From Variovorax saccharolyticus (lineage in GTDB: Bacteria > Pseudomonadota > Gammaproteobacteria > Burkholderiales > Burkholderiaceae_C): a stretch of DNA of 64,000 nucleotides. Shown here piece by piece: positions 50,547-58,532 of the stretch (position 1 is its first letter; each line of letters starts with the position of its first letter). The stretch lies in NCBI RefSeq assembly GCF_030316765.1, contig NZ_JASZYT010000010.1, positions 248,001 to 312,000 on the forward strand, in the 5' to 3' direction. The notes below the pieces were generated by a model, which was not told the origin of the DNA, ran no database searches, and saw nothing but the letters and a program-made list of their open reading frames with translations. Both the position numbers and the translations under genes were made by a program.

Positions 50547-51353
50547 ATGTCCACAAAGCCCTTTTCCATCGTCGAAATCCCATCCGTGCATTCCGGCAAC
50601 GAAAGCTCGGAGGCTTCGGCGGATATCCAGCAGGCGGAACGGCCACTCGCCAGCGAAGGCTGGCCCGCCGTATGCACCTTGGCGGAGCTTGGACGAATCC
50701 TCACGCTGATTCACGGCGTTCGGGCACCTACAGATTCATCCCTCAAGAAGTGGAGCGCCGCCGGTGCCTTCCGAGACTGCCTGGCCAGCAAGGATGAAAT
50801 CGAGGCCAGCGAAGTCCCTCCCTCCCTCACGCACGATGCGCTGCTTCGTCCCAAGCGAGGCGGACGGCCAGGATTGCGGCTGCGCACCGCAGCGGCCATC
50901 GGGCGCGTCTACGAACTCTGGCCCTTTCTGGCCGACTCCGATCCCAATGCGGTACTCGAACTGGCGATCGCCCGGACGGCCGATCGCTTCCGATCCGCCC
51001 TCGGGCCGATCGCCGCTTCCGCCGCGGCGGCCCCGGCACCCCTTGCCGCACAGCCGGCGGCGACGGATCCGGTACTCAAGGAGGTCCAGGAGCAGCTGGC
51101 CATCTTGACCCGGGAAATGACCGCGGTGCGGCGCGAGCTGGCGCAGTTCTCGGCGCTGCGCAACAACCTCATCACCAAGCTGGACGACGTGGTCGCCCGG
51201 GCCAAGGACGCTTTCGCAGGTCATGCCCAGGCAGCGGGCCCAGGCTTCGACCCGCTGGCGGAGGCGCGCCGAGACCGGGACATGGGGCTCATGAAATCCA
51301 CGCTTGCCGAAATCCTGACGGCGTTGGAGCGGATCGAGGCAGGTCGCGGCTGA
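50547..51353 (+). CDS. Hypothetical DNA-binding-like protein of the replication/partition module
   Basis: A 268-residue protein not assignable to a named family. Residues 30-100 contain short helices (VCTLAELGRILTLIHG, DSSLKKWSAAGAF) that could form a helix-turn-helix, as in KfrA-like plasmid proteins. An Ala/Pro linker follows at about 150-172, then an amphipathic coiled coil (VLKEVQEQLAILTREMTAVR). The C-terminus is helical and charged. It converges on parB across two palindromes and has an iteron in its upstream region, so a role in replicon maintenance is likely but inferred. Confidence 0.6.
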   Translation: MSTKPFSIVEIPSVHSGNESSEASADIQQAERPLASEGWPAVCTLAELGRILTLIHGVRAPTDSSLKKWSAAGAFRDCLASKDEIEASEVPPSLTHDALLRPKRGGRPGLRLRTAAAIGRVYELWPFLADSDPNAVLELAIARTADRFRSALGPIAASAAAAPAPLAAQPAATDPVLKEVQEQLAILTREMTAVRRELAQFSALRNNLITKLDDVVARAKDAFAGHAQAAGPGFDPLAEARRDRDMGLMKSTLAEILTALERIEAGRG

Positions 51354-51366
51354 CAGGGGCGCCTCA

Positions 51367-51387
51367 GGGGTAGTTTGAAACCACCCC
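51367..51387. repeat. Palindrome GGGGTAGTTTGAAACCACCCC, copy A
   Basis: Two 10-base arms around a central G with one mismatch. Its partner lies 53 bases to the right. No T-tract on either strand, so it is unlikely to be a simple terminator; as a repeated palindrome beside parB it is a candidate ParB-binding (parS-like) site. Confidence 0.5.
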
Positions 51388-51416
51388 CCTGCTCCTCGAA
51401 CGAAGCGGACGAAAAA

Positions 51417-51443
51417 AAGGGGGTAGTTTGAAACTACCCCCTT
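51417..51443 (-). terminator. Perfect 13-bp palindrome, Rho-independent terminator of the par operon (copy B)
   Basis: AAGGGGGTAGTTT-G-AAACTACCCCCTT is self-complementary over 13 bp each side. On the minus strand, the direction of parA-parB transcription, the stem is followed directly by seven T residues (complement of 51412-51418), a textbook intrinsic terminator. It lies 79 bases past the parB stop. Because its core also occurs as copy A without a T-tract, it may double as a protein-binding site. Confidence 0.75.
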
Positions 51444-51521
51444 CATCTCACCGCCATCACACGCGCCGGTATCGGCCCTGACGTGCGCCGCGACGCATGC
51501 GCCCCGCGGGCTGTTCAAGCC

Positions 51522-52577
51522 TCAAATCGAATCCACGAATCCCTGCATGGCCTGGACCAGCGCCTTCTGCTGATCCGTCGACAACTTGATCGACAAGCGG
51601 AAAGACGGCCGTCCGATGGCATCGAATCGAAGCGAGCCCACCTTCTGCCCTCCCACCTTCAGTGCGTGGCTGGCCTGAGCGGGAAGCGGCGCCGCCTCAG
51701 GCACGACCGACGGTGGAGACACCAGCCGGGCGAAAACACTCTTCGCCGGCACCACGCCCTTCTCTGCCGACAGCGCTTGCGCTCGCGCCATCAGCCCGGC
51801 CTCATCCTCCGCCAGCGCCTTGCCCAGGTCGGTCGCCCATGCAAGCTGGATCGACTGTGGCGTCGGAAACGCTGCGACCACGGATGCGGGCAGACGCGCC
51901 AGCGCGATGGCCTTGCCCAGATTGCTGATGTCCACGCCCAATGCGGCCGCCATCTGCCGGTTCGACGGATAAACGCCCTTCTCGAGCGCTCGCAGGTAGG
52001 TCATGCCTTGCTCCCAGGGCGACGGGTCCGCCCTGCCCCGGTTCTCGCGGTCCATCTCCTCGATCAACGCACGATCGTCCAGGTTCTCGACCACGGCCCA
52101 GACCGGCAAGCCGACCTGCCGGCAAGCCTCGTAGCGCCGATGCCCGAAGACCAGTTCGTAGCGCGGGCCATCGCCCGGGTTCGCGATCGCACGAACCTTG
52201 ATCGGCTGCGAGTTCCGCCCTGCTTCCTGGATCTCGCGCTTGAAATCCTCGAAGAGCTTTCCCTCGAACGCTGAGGCATGCCGGTTCGCAAACTCGCTGC
52301 GCGCGATGTCCGCGGTGTCGATCAGGCGCGCCGGGAGCGCCCCATCCCAGCTGCGCAATTCGTCGCGAACCTCGCTCAGGCGCCCTTCGAGTTCGTCGAC
52401 CTGCGAAGCCCTGGCCCGCAGTTCGTCGTTCTCGCGTAGCAGGTCGGAACGCTGGTCGTTGGCAAATGCCATCATTGCGCCCGGTGCCGTCTTCGGCTTC
52501 GCCAGCTCGGGGTTGGGCTGCGAACCGGGCAGGATCGACGCAAAGTCGATCTTGGAAGCTTTGTCTTTCAGTCCCAT
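51522..52577 (-). CDS. parB: ParB-family partition protein
   Basis: A 351-residue centromere-binding protein. After a charged, partly coiled N-terminal arm (residues 40-75), the ParB domain shows the arginine patch as FGHRRYEAC (GHRR rather than the chromosomal GERR), then ENRGRADPSPWEQG and a helix-turn-helix at SNRQMAAALGVDISNLGKAI. The GHRR form is typical of RepB/plasmid or secondary-chromosome ParB proteins that hydrolyse CTP and spread from parS. The ATG follows the parA stop after one base. N-terminal MGLKDKASKIDFASIL is the probable ParA-stimulating segment. Confidence 0.9.
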   Translation of the reverse strand: MGLKDKASKIDFASILPGSQPNPELAKPKTAPGAMMAFANDQRSDLLRENDELRARASQVDELEGRLSEVRDELRSWDGALPARLIDTADIARSEFANRHASAFEGKLFEDFKREIQEAGRNSQPIKVRAIANPGDGPRYELVFGHRRYEACRQVGLPVWAVVENLDDRALIEEMDRENRGRADPSPWEQGMTYLRALEKGVYPSNRQMAAALGVDISNLGKAIALARLPASVVAAFPTPQSIQLAWATDLGKALAEDEAGLMARAQALSAEKGVVPAKSVFARLVSPPSVVPEAAPLPAQASHALKVGGQKVGSLRFDAIGRPSFRLSIKLSTDQQKALVQAMQGFVDSI

Positions 52578-52578
52578 G

Positions 52579-53775
52579 TCAAACCGCCGTTTCCAGAACT
52601 TGCCGCTCCGCCACCTGACGTGCCCAGACCGCTTCGATCTGCTGCTCGATCAGTTCGCACATCCGGTCGTAGGCCACCCGCGCCCGTGAGAAGGTCTTGG
52701 AGTTGACCGACCCGCGCGGCAGATCGTAGACCGTGCCGAACTCGGCGCTAGCCGTCGCGGCCACCGCCGTCTTGGGAATCTCGATCGGCAGAACCTTGTC
52801 ACCGTAGCCCTCGAGTACCCATTGCCGCACGACCGAGCTCGCGGTGTCCGATGCCTCCACGCGCGACAGCAAGACATCGATGAACTCGAAGCTCTTGTCC
52901 TTGCCCCGGCTGCGGACGAGCTGATTGCACAGATCGGAGAACAGATCCCAGAACTGGGCCGAACTCGCGAAATCCAGCGCCGAAGGCGGCAAGGGCATGA
53001 TCACCCCGTCGGCCGCCATGAGCGCATTGATGGTCACATAGCTCAGCGAAGGGGGCGTGTCGATCACGATGACGTCGTACTCCTCGCGCGGCAGGTCCAG
53101 GCCACGGTCCAGCACACGCCAGAACTCGAAACCCGGGTCGCGCGCCTGGCGCGCCGGCAGATGGAACTCGGCGCCGTAGAGCAGGGGGGCAGCGCAAACC
53201 AGGTCGATATTGGGCCAGTAGGTGGGCCGAACCGCATACTTGAGGTTCTCCTGGTCACCTGTGAACAAGGACATGGCCGTGTGCTCGGTTTCCACTTCCG
53301 CGTCCGGCAGCACGCCAAACAGCGTCGTCGCCGAACCCTGGGGGTCGAGGTCGACCAGCAGCACGCGGTGGCCGCGCATCGACAGGCCCTGGGCCAAGGT
53401 GACGGCCGAAGTGGTCTTGGCGACGCCGCCCTTGAAGTTGGCCACCGTGATCGTGATGCCGGCCGCGCCTTCGGGCCGCAGATGTTCGGAGCGCAGCTCG
53501 CGCGCCCAGCTCTGGGCTTCGGCCATCGTCCATTCACGGCTGTTCCCGTGAATCTCTCCCGCCGGGAGATCGCCCCGGGTCAGCCTGTACGAGATCTTCG
53601 ACTTGTCGACGCCGCACAAGTCCGCCAGTTGCACTGCCTTGAGACTGGGCGCAGACTTCACGGCCGTCGGTGCCAGCATCGCGGCCCGGATGCGGTCCAT
53701 CATGCCGGCGATCTTGTGTGCTTGCTGCTCGATGTCCTCCAGGTTTTGACGTCGAATGGTTTGTTTGATGTCCAC
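52579..53775 (-). CDS. parA: ParA-family partition ATPase (type Ia)
   Basis: A 398-residue partition ATPase. An N-terminal helix-turn-helix (about 50-72, QLADLCGVDKSKISYRL) marks type Ia, able to autoregulate its operon. The deviant Walker A is KGGVAKTT (115-122), then LLVDLDPQGSATTLFG and VIVIDTPPSLSYVTI. The start is divergent from the initiator gene across the origin. With parB it forms a dicistronic operon ending at the palindromic terminator. Confidence 0.92.
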   Translation of the reverse strand: MDIKQTIRRQNLEDIEQQAHKIAGMMDRIRAAMLAPTAVKSAPSLKAVQLADLCGVDKSKISYRLTRGDLPAGEIHGNSREWTMAEAQSWARELRSEHLRPEGAAGITITVANFKGGVAKTTSAVTLAQGLSMRGHRVLLVDLDPQGSATTLFGVLPDAEVETEHTAMSLFTGDQENLKYAVRPTYWPNIDLVCAAPLLYGAEFHLPARQARDPGFEFWRVLDRGLDLPREEYDVIVIDTPPSLSYVTINALMAADGVIMPLPPSALDFASSAQFWDLFSDLCNQLVRSRGKDKSFEFIDVLLSRVEASDTASSVVRQWVLEGYGDKVLPIEIPKTAVAATASAEFGTVYDLPRGSVNSKTFSRARVAYDRMCELIEQQIEAVWARQVAERQVLETAV

Positions 53776-54008
53776 GGAATCTGCCTCGAAAGTTGCGGTG
53801 TCTTGCGATTATGCAGGGCACCCGCGAAAAAACGAAGAAACCGCGATCCTTGACGCGCACCAGGGGCCGTATCTGGTGTTTTGATCCTCTTTCAGAGCTC
53901 CCTGGGGAGATTAAGAAGAGAACTTCAATTAATTCAAGAGATTAAGCCGCCTTGATATGGTAATTTCTTCAATTAAATCAATGACTTAGAAGCGGCCAGG
54001 CGGTCCAA

Positions 54009-54333
54009 GTGTCCAGGCTTTAATCGCTTGCGTCCGGGTTTTGAGCGAAAGCGTCCGGCCTTCCATCGCCTTCTGTCCGGATCGAGATCGGTGAGCCAGT
54101 CTGCTTGTCCACAGCCCCGAAATCGCGCCAATCGCACCGGCTTGGCGCAAGTGTCCAGGTTTTAAGCGGCCCTCCGGGGCCGGTTTTAGGGCATTCGGAG
54201 CGGCCGAAGGGCCTGATGTCCGGGTTTTAATCGGCTGCTGAAGCCCTGCCCGAACTGTCGCGCGCAGCAAGCGTCCAGCTTTTAATCGGCCTTTGCGGGT
54301 GAGTCTGGAAGGCAAATGTCCAGGTTTTGATCG
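54009..54333 (+). repeat. Iteron array, eight copies of TGTCCAGGTTTTAATCG-type repeat
   Basis: The GTCC of each copy lies at 54011, 54032, 54053, 54075, 54153, 54218, 54273 and 54318. The fourth copy is degenerate (CTGTCCGGATCGAGATCG). Spacing is 21, 21 and 22 bases for the left cluster, then 78, 65, 55 and 45. All are in the same orientation. They are the expected binding sites of the initiator encoded just to the right. Confidence 0.88.
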
Positions 54334-54363
54334 TGCCCGGACGCCGACAAGCGGGTGGGCTTG

Positions 54364-54383
54364 TGTCCAAACGGCGTTGGACA
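54364..54383. promoter_or_regulatory. Inverted half-iteron operator of the initiator gene
   Basis: TGTCCAA-ACGGCG-TTGGACA is a perfect 7-bp inverted repeat whose arms begin like the iterons (TGTCC). It lies 16 bases before the ATG at 54400. In iteron replicons Rep dimers bind such inverted sites and repress rep, while monomers bind the iterons; the same is inferred here. Confidence 0.75.
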
Positions 54384-54399
54384 TAACATCGAGCCCTCA

Positions 54400-55767
54400 A
54401 TGAGCCATCCAATTGCGGGAAATCCGGGCGACAAACCCCTAATGAGCCACGCCGTCGACGACGTGCTGGAGCTCAGGAAGCCGCACGAGATGATCGTGAT
54501 GATGCCGCGCTCGGCCCGCGTCACCCTGACCGGGCGCCGCATCTACAGCGCGCTGCTGCAGGTGGCGCAGACCCGGTTAGTCGCACTGCCCGGCATGCCG
54601 GCGGCCGACTTCATGTTCGAGGCGCCGCTGGCGGCCATCCTGCGCACCACCGGCTCCAGCGGCAGCGAGCGCACCGCGGCCAAGAAGTACCTGATCGAGA
54701 TGCGCAGCCTGGAGGTCGACTGGGAGTCGACCGCGCCGGGAGACGGCGTCAAGTGGCGCGGCTTCTCGATGCTGTCCGAAGTCGCGCTGGAGCTGCGGCG
54801 CGGCGAGAACTGGGTCAGCTGGTCCTATCCGCCGACGATCATGACCGCCTTGAGGGACCCCCAGCGCTGGGCCCGCATCGACCTCGACGTGCTGGCCAAG
54901 CTGGGCTCGTACACGGCAGTGGCGCTCTACGAGATCTGTGCGCGCTACCGCGAGAACCCGAGCGGCGTCACCAGCCGCAAGCCGGTCACCTGGTGGGTCG
55001 ATGCCCTGAGCAACGGACCCGGGCCCGAGCGGCGCGAATGGCGCAAGTTCAAGAACGAGCGCGTCAAGGATGCGGTCGCCGAGATCAACGCCGAGACCGA
55101 TCTCGAGATCGACCTGATCGAGCACAAGCAGGGCAGGGTGATCACCGAAGTCCAGTTCGCGGTTCGCAAGAAGCGCCAGGCTGCTGCGCCCCGGCCGCTG
55201 GTGGGCGAACCGGTCGACGCCACCCTGGTCCTGCGCGCCGAGACGCTGGGCATCCGGGAGATCAAGCTGGAAGGCCTGCTGAAGGAGTTCGGCGACGAGC
55301 GCGTGCGGGCGCAGATCGAGGTGCTCGAGCGACGGGCGGCCAACAAGTCGCTGCGCACCATCGAGAACGCCTTTTCCTACCTTCGCTCGCTGTTGCGTAA
55401 CGAGCCGGCGGGCGAATCCGCCGCCGACACCCGCCCCGCCATCCCCGCGCCCGCGGCGCCGAAGCCCGAGCCGCAGGCGGCCACGCCGGTGGCCAATGCC
55501 GAGGGCGCGAACTGGCTGCGCGAGCAGATCGAGGCGATGAAGAAGGAGGTCGCGGCGCTCGAGCCCGCGCAACTCAAGCGCTGGGTCGACCAGGCCCTGC
55601 AGGACCTGGCGCGCAAGGGCGCGCTCAATGCAGTCATCAGCCGCCGCGCAGCGCAGGGCGACGTGCTGCACGGGCTGCTGGGCTCGGCCGTCGTGTATGC
55701 CTACGCGGACGCTACCTACGGGCCCGACTGGAAAATCGACCGTCAATTGTTCGACGTCGAGGCGTGA
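54400..55767 (+). CDS. Replication initiator protein (iteron-binding, Rep_3/RepB-like)
   Basis: A 455-residue initiator. Two winged-helix domains are suggested by residues 25-135 (RIYSALLQVAQTRLVALPG) and 150-265 (LGSYTAVALYEICARYRENP, then WVDALSNG, KFKNERVKDAVAEIN), the layout of Rep_3-superfamily initiators of plasmids and second chromosomes. The last 170 residues are a helical extension after a Pro-rich linker. I chose the ATG at 54400 because the operator lies just before it; ATGs at 54355 and 54442 are in frame and none has a strong ribosome site. It should bind the adjacent iterons and open the AT-rich segment. Confidence 0.87.
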   Translation: MSHPIAGNPGDKPLMSHAVDDVLELRKPHEMIVMMPRSARVTLTGRRIYSALLQVAQTRLVALPGMPAADFMFEAPLAAILRTTGSSGSERTAAKKYLIEMRSLEVDWESTAPGDGVKWRGFSMLSEVALELRRGENWVSWSYPPTIMTALRDPQRWARIDLDVLAKLGSYTAVALYEICARYRENPSGVTSRKPVTWWVDALSNGPGPERREWRKFKNERVKDAVAEINAETDLEIDLIEHKQGRVITEVQFAVRKKRQAAAPRPLVGEPVDATLVLRAETLGIREIKLEGLLKEFGDERVRAQIEVLERRAANKSLRTIENAFSYLRSLLRNEPAGESAADTRPAIPAPAAPKPEPQAATPVANAEGANWLREQIEAMKKEVAALEPAQLKRWVDQALQDLARKGALNAVISRRAAQGDVLHGLLGSAVVYAYADATYGPDWKIDRQLFDVEA

Positions 55768-55783
55768 GGGTGCCCCCACGCTC

Positions 55784-55800
55784 CCCCACTGCGTGTGGGG
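55784..55800. terminator. Terminator-like hairpin after the initiator gene
   Basis: CCCCAC-TGCGT-GTGGGG, a 6-bp GC-rich stem 17 bases after the rep stop, with no T-tract. Confidence 0.4.
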
Positions 55801-55823
55801 CCCGGCGTCGGCCTGGGCAGGGC

Positions 55824-55881
55824 GCTTATGCCCTGTGCATATAAGCACCTTTCGAATGCGTCGTTCCCTTCGGGATAAGGG
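55824..55881. promoter_or_regulatory. Promoter region of the MetNIQ-type operon with two dyads
   Basis: GCTTAT-N11-ATAAGC (55824-55846) and CCCTT-N6-AAGGG (55866-55881) lie 80-140 bases before the ATPase ATG, with TTCGAA between them. The ATAAGC...TTCGAA arrangement could be the binding region of a sulfur- or methionine-responsive regulator; this is inferred from the operon only. Confidence 0.4.
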
Positions 55882-55961
55882 TTAGCGACAATTGCGGACT
55901 TTGCCGCGCTGCCATTCCGGCCCCGCCTGTCCTGCGCAGGTGTTGCGCGACCGCTTCGTCC

Positions 55962-56825
55962 ATGACTTCCTCTTCCCCGGCCGGGCAACAGCCCAGGCCA
56001 CCGCTGATCCGGCTCCAGTCGGTTCAGAAATCCTTCACTCTCCCCAGCGGCGAAGTCTTCGACGCCGTTCGCTCGCTGTCGCTCGACATCCACGAGGGCG
56101 ACGTGTTCGGCCTGATCGGCAAGAGCGGCGCCGGCAAGTCGACCCTGCTGCGCCTCATCAACCTGCTGGAGCGACCCGACGCCGGCAAGGTGCTGGTCGG
56201 CGGCCGCGACCTGACCACGCTGTCGCGCCGCGAACTGCGCGACACGCGGCAGAACATCGGCATGATCTTCCAGCAGTTCAACCTGATCCAGAACGCGACC
56301 GTGGGCGACAACGTCGCCTTCCCACTCAAGATCCACGGCCACCATTCGCGCGAGCAGATCCGGGCCCGCGTGCGTGAATGCCTCGACCTGGTCGGCCTGG
56401 CCGAGAAGATCGACAGCTATCCGGCGCAGCTCTCGGGCGGCCAGAAGCAGCGCGTGGCGATCGCCCGCGCGCTGGCGCCGCGGCCCCAGGTGCTGCTGTG
56501 CGACGAGCCCACCTCGGCGCTCGACAGCGAGACCACGCGCGCGCTGCTCGAGACGCTGCGCGACATCAACCAGAAGCTCGGCGTGACGATCGTCATCGTG
56601 ACCCACGAGCTGTCGGTGGTCGAGGTGCTGTGCCGCCAGGTCGCGATCCTCGAGCAGGGCCGGCTGGTGGAGCAGTTCGAGGTCGACGCGCCGCCGACCG
56701 AGCGCGTCACCGCGCTGGGCCGCGAGATCGACGCGCTGGTGCGGCGCCGCGAGCGCGATGCCCGCGAGGCGCTCGAAGCCCGGCACGCCGCATCGACCCC
56801 CGAAAAGGAGCTGGCCCATGCCTGA
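55962..56825 (+). CDS. metN: Methionine-type ABC transporter ATPase
   Basis: A 287-residue ATPase: Walker A GKSGAGKS (53-60), signature LSGGQKQRVAIARAL, Walker B VLLCDEPTSALDSET, H-loop VTHELSVVE. The NLLERPDAGKVLVGG and MIFQQFNL blocks place it with MetN. It is shorter than classical MetN, whose C-terminal ~100-residue domain binds methionine for trans-inhibition; here only about 55 residues follow the core, so that feedback domain is absent. First gene of metNIQ. Confidence 0.88.
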   Translation: MTSSSPAGQQPRPPLIRLQSVQKSFTLPSGEVFDAVRSLSLDIHEGDVFGLIGKSGAGKSTLLRLINLLERPDAGKVLVGGRDLTTLSRRELRDTRQNIGMIFQQFNLIQNATVGDNVAFPLKIHGHHSREQIRARVRECLDLVGLAEKIDSYPAQLSGGQKQRVAIARALAPRPQVLLCDEPTSALDSETTRALLETLRDINQKLGVTIVIVTHELSVVEVLCRQVAILEQGRLVEQFEVDAPPTERVTALGREIDALVRRRERDAREALEARHAASTPEKELAHA

Positions 56826-57480
56826 GAACATCGTCGCCATCCTGCCCGAGCTCGGCATCGCCATCGGCCAGACCTTCATGATGCTGGCGATCGGCCTCTC
56901 GGCCGCGCTGCTGATCGGCGGCCCGCTCGGCGTGCTGCTGTTCCTGCTGGGCCCCGGCCAGTCGCTGGAGAACAAGCCGGCCTTCCTGGTCCTCAACTGG
57001 ATCGTGAACACGGTGCGCTCCTTCCCCTTCATCATCCTGCTGGTGGCGCTGGTGCCCTTCACGCGGGTGATCGCGGGCACCTCGATCGGGCCGCTGGCGG
57101 CCGCGGTGCCGCTGTCGGTGGCGGCCATCCCGTACCTTGCGCGGCTGGTCGACCAGTGCCTGCGCGAAGTGCCGCGCGGCGTCATCGAGGCGGCCCACGC
57201 GATGGGCGCCTCGGAGCTGCAGATCATCTGGCGCGTGCTGATCGTCGAGGCCCGTTCGGGCCTGGTGCTGGCCTTCACCGTGCTCGCCGTGAGCTTCCTG
57301 TCGTACTCGGCGATCGCCGGCGTGGTGGGCGGCGGCGGCATCGGCGACCTGGCGATCCGCTACGGCTACTACCGCTTCCAGACCGACGTCATGGTGCTCA
57401 CCGTGGCCCTCCTGGTGGTGCTGGTGCAGATCATCCAGTTCGTCGGCAACACGACCGCGCGGCGCCTCGACAAGCGCTAG
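56818..57480 (+). CDS. metI: Methionine-type ABC transporter permease
   Basis: A 220-residue permease with five hydrophobic segments, family motif NTVRSFPFIILLVALVPFTR, and the EAA loop VIEAAHAMGASELQIIWRVL. It overlaps metN by eight bases and ends 43 bases before the binding-protein gene. Length and sequence are those of MetI. Confidence 0.9.
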   Translation: MPENIVAILPELGIAIGQTFMMLAIGLSAALLIGGPLGVLLFLLGPGQSLENKPAFLVLNWIVNTVRSFPFIILLVALVPFTRVIAGTSIGPLAAAVPLSVAAIPYLARLVDQCLREVPRGVIEAAHAMGASELQIIWRVLIVEARSGLVLAFTVLAVSFLSYSAIAGVVGGGGIGDLAIRYGYYRFQTDVMVLTVALLVVLVQIIQFVGNTTARRLDKR

Positions 57481-57523
57481 CCGCACGCCGCAGATTCCAG
57501 ACTTTCAAACCGTGACCGTTCTC

Positions 57524-58351
57524 ATGAAAACATCTCTCGCCCGGCGTTCCATCCTCGCCCTCTCGGTGCTCGCACTGTCGCTCGGCGGCCTCTCGCTCGA
57601 AGCGCAGGCCCAGGCCGCGGCCAAGAAGGAGCTGGTGATCGGCGGCACCGCCGGCTCCAACTTCGACCAGCTCAAGGTCGGCATCGTGCCCCTGCTCGAG
57701 AAGAAGGGCTACAAGGTGAAGCTGGTCGAGTTCAACGACTACGTCCAGCCCAACCAGGCACTGGCGCAGGGCTCGCTCGACGCCAACTTCTTCCAGCATC
57801 GCGTGTACCTGCAGAAATTCGCAGCCGACCAGAAGCTCGACATCGTCGAGCTGGTGCAGGGCCCGATCGCGCCGCTGGGCATCTATTCGAGCAAGCGCAA
57901 GACGCTGGCCGAGGTCAAGGACGGCGACCGCTTCACCCTGCCCAACGACCCGAGCAACCTGGCGCGCGCGCTGGTGCTGCTGGAGCAGAACAAGCTGATC
58001 ACGCTGAAGCCCGGCATCGACGGCCTGCGCGCCTCCGAGAAGGATATCGCCGAGAACCCGCGCAAGCTGAAGTTCATTCCGCTCGAGGCGGCCCAGCTGC
58101 CGCGCTCGCTGGGCGATACCGACTACGCGGTCATCACCGGCAACTTCGCGATGTCCTCGGGCCTGAAGCTGACCGAAGCCGTGGTGCTCGAGAAGACGCC
58201 CGACCACTACCTCAATGTGGTCGCGGTGAAGCGCGCCGACAAGGACGCCGCCTGGGCCAGGGACATCGCCGACGCCTACCGCTCGAAGGACTTCCGCACG
58301 GTGGTCGACAGCAAGTTCCCGGGCTACGCGAAGCCGAGCTTCCTGCAGTAG
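57524..58351 (+). CDS. metQ: MetQ/NlpA-family substrate-binding protein
   Basis: A 275-residue receptor with signal peptide (cleaved near AQAQAAAK) and no lipobox, unlike enterobacterial MetQ. Family landmarks are GLYxVKLVEFNDYVQPNQAL-type strand (VKLVEFNDYVQPNQAL), DANFFQHRVYL and FTLPNDPSNLARALVLL. A GTG at 57512 could extend it by four residues. The ligand is probably methionine or a related sulfur compound, by family. Confidence 0.88.
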   Translation: MKTSLARRSILALSVLALSLGGLSLEAQAQAAAKKELVIGGTAGSNFDQLKVGIVPLLEKKGYKVKLVEFNDYVQPNQALAQGSLDANFFQHRVYLQKFAADQKLDIVELVQGPIAPLGIYSSKRKTLAEVKDGDRFTLPNDPSNLARALVLLEQNKLITLKPGIDGLRASEKDIAENPRKLKFIPLEAAQLPRSLGDTDYAVITGNFAMSSGLKLTEAVVLEKTPDHYLNVVAVKRADKDAAWARDIADAYRSKDFRTVVDSKFPGYAKPSFLQ

Positions 58352-58365
58352 GGCAACGGGGCGGG

Positions 58366-58392
58366 GACGCGGCGCGATCAAGCGCCCGCGTC
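58366..58392 (+). terminator. Terminator-like hairpin after metQ
   Basis: GACGCGG and CCGCGTC, a 7-bp stem (longer with one bulge: GACGCGG-CGC against GCGCCCGCGTC), 15 bases after the metQ stop, followed by TTCG. Confidence 0.45.
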
Positions 58393-58532
58393 TTCGACCG
58401 CACGCAGAAGGGGATCGGATGCGGATGGCACAGCGCTTGCGTGCCACATCCCTCGGATAACATGCACGCCCACAGGCCGCCGCCTCCACGGGCTTTCTTC
58501 CTGGACGGCTTCCCTGGACAAGGTCATTCGAA

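Larger units (their letters stand above)
53776..54399. other. Replication origin region of a secondary replicon
   Basis: 624 bases without a gene. From left to right: the parA promoter side; an AT-rich segment (about 53907-53992) with direct repeats GAGATTAAG (53907 and 53938) and CTTCAATTAA (53923 and 53967), suited to strand opening; eight iterons; TTGTCCACA (54105-54113), one mismatch from a DnaA box; and the initiator operator. The order AT-rich, iterons, rep, with divergent parAB, is that of betaproteobacterial second chromosomes and megaplasmids. Confidence 0.85.
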
